Program-made: the position numbers and the translations under genes
Source: Balneolaceae bacterium
GTDB lineage: Bacteria; Bacteroidota; Rhodothermia; Balneolales; Balneolaceae
Direction: 5' to 3'
NCBI GenBank assembly: GCA_007123785.1
Contig: SLGL01000406.1
Location: 1-6,442 of the forward strand
DNA length: 6,442 nucleotides
Shown: positions 4,541 to 6,442 of the stretch, one piece after another
How positions within the stretch are numbered: position 1 is the first letter of the stretch
Layout: each line of letters begins with the position of its first letter
The notes under the pieces: model-generated
What the model saw: only the letters and a program-made list of their open reading frames with translations
Told to the model about the DNA's origin: nothing
The model's database searches: none

Positions 4541-6442
4541 GTAGATGGACCTTAGATACATATCAAGAGCTTGAATTACTTGCAAAGAGTGCATTATATG
4601 ATTCGGTAACGTTGAAACAGCACCTTTTGGATGTTGCAAATACGATTGTCGCACTTTCAAAACATTTCGGTAAAGAAACTGACCTATGCAGAAAAGGAGC
4701 TTTGCTACATGACATAGGTAAAGCCCATCCGGTTTACCAGTCTTTTGTTCATAATTTCAAAGAAGGAAATCCCAAAAACCAGGTACTTCCTCATCGGCAT
4801 GAACTTTCTTCACTCGCTTTTCTCCCTCTTTTTCCAAAGGATGAGTGGGTTCCTTTAACCGAAATGATTGTGAGCCATCACAAATCTATTGAAGGCGATT
4901 CCAGCAACAGAGGAATTATCGATATTTTGAACCATGAAGGTCCTGATGGCCTTTTTGAATCACATCTTCAGGACTGGGACACATGGTCGCCGCGGGCACT
5001 GGAACTGTTGAGTGATTTGGGATTTTCAACTCGCCCGATTCAGGAAAAAGAAGCTGAGGAGGCTCTTGCTTGGGTTTACGAATACTGCGGAGATCTTGAT
5101 GATGGATGGTCTCAGTGGAAGGGCCTGTTGATGGCATCCGATCACATGGCATCTGCATTGGGAGATGGAGTAAATGTATTTCTGGATCGATTTTTTGCGA
5201 CACCGGATTACTCAAAGATGTACCCTCCACATGAACTTTTTCCCCTGTCTCTGAAATCGACAGATGATAAACGGCCTCATACATTAGTGGTTGCACCTAC
5301 CGGAGCCGGAAAGACAGAATTTTTATTGAACCGCTGCCGGGGAAGAACGTTCTATATGCTCCCTTTTCAGGCTTCGATTAATGCAATGTACAAACGGATC
5401 AAAGAGATTGTACCTGAAGAGACTGACGTCCGGTTTCTACATTCTGCTTCAAAATTGGTGGATGATGAGGATAATGATGACGTGCAGCTTCAGCCGTTTG
5501 TTGGATCAAGTGTGAAAGTTCTGACACCACACCAGGTAAGCAGCATTATTTTTGGTACCAAAGGATTTGAAGCCACCCTTCTCGATTTGCGGGGTTGTGA
5601 TGTCATTCTGGATGAAATCCATACTTATCAGAAAGAATCGCAGGCCATGGTTGTAGAGCTGGTAAAAGTGCTGATTCATCAAAACTGCAGGGTGCATATC
5701 GGCACAGCTACGATGCCAACCGCTCTCTATGATGAATTGCTTACCATTTTAGGCGGAACTGAATCTACGTATCAAGTTGAGCTTTCCGATGATGAGCTCG
5801 ACACCTACGACCGCCATATCATCCATAAACATGATGGTCTGGATTCCCTGTTTCCTGTAATTGGTGAAGCACTGGAAGATGGAGAAAAACTACTTGTGGT
5901 GTGTAATATTGTTTCCGATGCCCAGGAAACGTTCCGGCTTCTGAAAAATCGTTTTCCAAATATACCGTCCATGCTGATTCACAGCAGGTTCAGAAGAAAG
6001 GATCGCCGGGATCGGGAAGAATTATTACAAAAAGAGTTTGATGACAAACCCGGCCCCTGTTTTGTTGTCTCCACACAAGTTGTAGAAGTGAGCCTGGATA
6101 TCAGTTTTGACCGTATGATCACACAAGCTGCTCCTCTTGATGCGCTTATTCAGCGGTTTGGGCGAGTAAACCGTAAACGGGTTAAGCCTGAAGAAAGAAC
6201 CATTCGCCCAATTCACATACTTCAACCGAAAGAACACACTCTACCCTACATAAAAGAGATCGTCACCAAAAGTTTTGACCTGTTACCGGATGGAGAAATT
6301 TTAAAAGCCCGGGAAATACAAGACTTGATTGACCAGGTATATCCTGATGTAGATATCCAGGAAATTGGCGGGTATGTGAAGTGGGATGGAGACCAATTCC
6401 GGATGAAAAAATTGCGCCACATTACAGAACCTATCCTGATGA
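4537..6442 (+). CDS. cas3: CRISPR-associated nuclease/helicase Cas3 (HD-SF2 fusion), 3' end outside the window
   Basis: The frame stays open for 635 residues to the window edge. The N-terminal HD nuclease shows H29, LLHDIGKAH (H58-D59), PHRHELSS (85-92), VSHHKS (H114-H115) and the closing aspartate D202 in MASDHMAS, a complete metal-binding set. The SF2 helicase follows: motif I APTGAGKT (253-260), motif II DEIH (359-362), motif III GTATMP (389-394), motif V STQVVEVSLDI (512-522) and motif VI QRFGRVNR (539-546). Cas3 is recruited by target-bound Cascade and unwinds and degrades the invading DNA. All catalytic motifs look intact, so the protein is probably active. ATG4537 is chosen because of the ATGA overlap with cas5 and because it precedes the HD domain by a normal distance. 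The missing part should hold the C-terminal domain. Architecture alone does not fix the subtype. Confidence 0.97.
   Translation, partial: MSRWTLDTYQELELLAKSALYDSVTLKQHLLDVANTIVALSKHFGKETDLCRKGALLHDIGKAHPVYQSFVHNFKEGNPKNQVLPHRHELSSLAFLPLFPKDEWVPLTEMIVSHHKSIEGDSSNRGIIDILNHEGPDGLFESHLQDWDTWSPRALELLSDLGFSTRPIQEKEAEEALAWVYEYCGDLDDGWSQWKGLLMASDHMASALGDGVNVFLDRFFATPDYSKMYPPHELFPLSLKSTDDKRPHTLVVAPTGAGKTEFLLNRCRGRTFYMLPFQASINAMYKRIKEIVPEETDVRFLHSASKLVDDEDNDDVQLQPFVGSSVKVLTPHQVSSIIFGTKGFEATLLDLRGCDVILDEIHTYQKESQAMVVELVKVLIHQNCRVHIGTATMPTALYDELLTILGGTESTYQVELSDDELDTYDRHIIHKHDGLDSLFPVIGEALEDGEKLLVVCNIVSDAQETFRLLKNRFPNIPSMLIHSRFRRKDRRDREELLQKEFDDKPGPCFVVSTQVVEVSLDISFDRMITQAAPLDALIQRFGRVNRKRVKPEERTIRPIHILQPKEHTLPYIKEIVTKSFDLLPDGEILKAREIQDLIDQVYPDVDIQEIGGYVKWDGDQFRMKKLRHITEPILM

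Noticed and set aside
4916..5296. Minus-strand 126-residue ORF opposite cas3
   Set aside because: It lies antisense to the HD/helicase junction of cas3, which has intact motifs. It shows no domain and is explained by codon-pattern shadowing.
1..6442. tRNA, rRNA, insertion-sequence transposase or phage integrase genes
   Set aside because: None was found on either strand. The only mobile-type features are the small palindromic elements, which carry no coding capacity of their own.

Overview
The window looks like chromosome from the Bacteroidota/Balneolota side of the tree. The grounds are A-rich leaders with few Shine-Dalgarno sites, one promoter-like site of the Bacteroidota form (TTTG, 19 nt, TACATTTTG), perfect intergenic palindromes of a kind I associate with that group, and the flavour of the Cas5 and HIRAN proteins. 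This placement is an inference and no rRNA is present to test it.

Left part (1-1261). A FAD-dependent aromatic-ring-type monooxygenase runs rightward from 119. On the opposite strand, positions 27-1 carry the first nine codons of a second gene whose product starts with the same nine residues (MQPTPVTII). Two near-identical genes therefore stand head to head around a perfect 35-nt palindrome.

Middle part (1262-3215). A small unrecognised ORF (1361-1570) is followed by a DeoR-type HTH/WYL transcriptional regulator (1545-2489). A second copy of the palindrome lies in the small ORF's 3' end. Removing exactly those 35 nt would give a 49-codon ORF whose stop overlaps the regulator's start (TAATG). 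A short HIRAN-domain protein with a Tat-like or hydrophobic N-terminus follows (2708-3115), then a third palindrome copy with a compensated stem change, a partial copy beside it, and a decayed copy upstream.

Right part (3216-6442). This is the start of a type I CRISPR-Cas operon on the + strand: cas6 (crRNA endonuclease), cas5 (Cascade subunit) and cas3 (HD nuclease plus SF2 helicase, running off the window). cas5 and cas3 overlap by 4 nt. A different palindrome of similar design (33 nt) sits between cas6 and cas5, where many type I-B operons carry cas8 and cas7. No cas7, cas8, cas4, cas1, cas2 or CRISPR array is visible. A 34-nt promoter-like sequence upstream of cas6 closely resembles one upstream of the small ORF/WYL pair, so the regulator and the cas genes may share transcriptional control. 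No wholly new system is evident. The most notable points are the inverted gene pair around a palindrome, the palindrome family and its effect on gene structure, and the unusual cas gene order.
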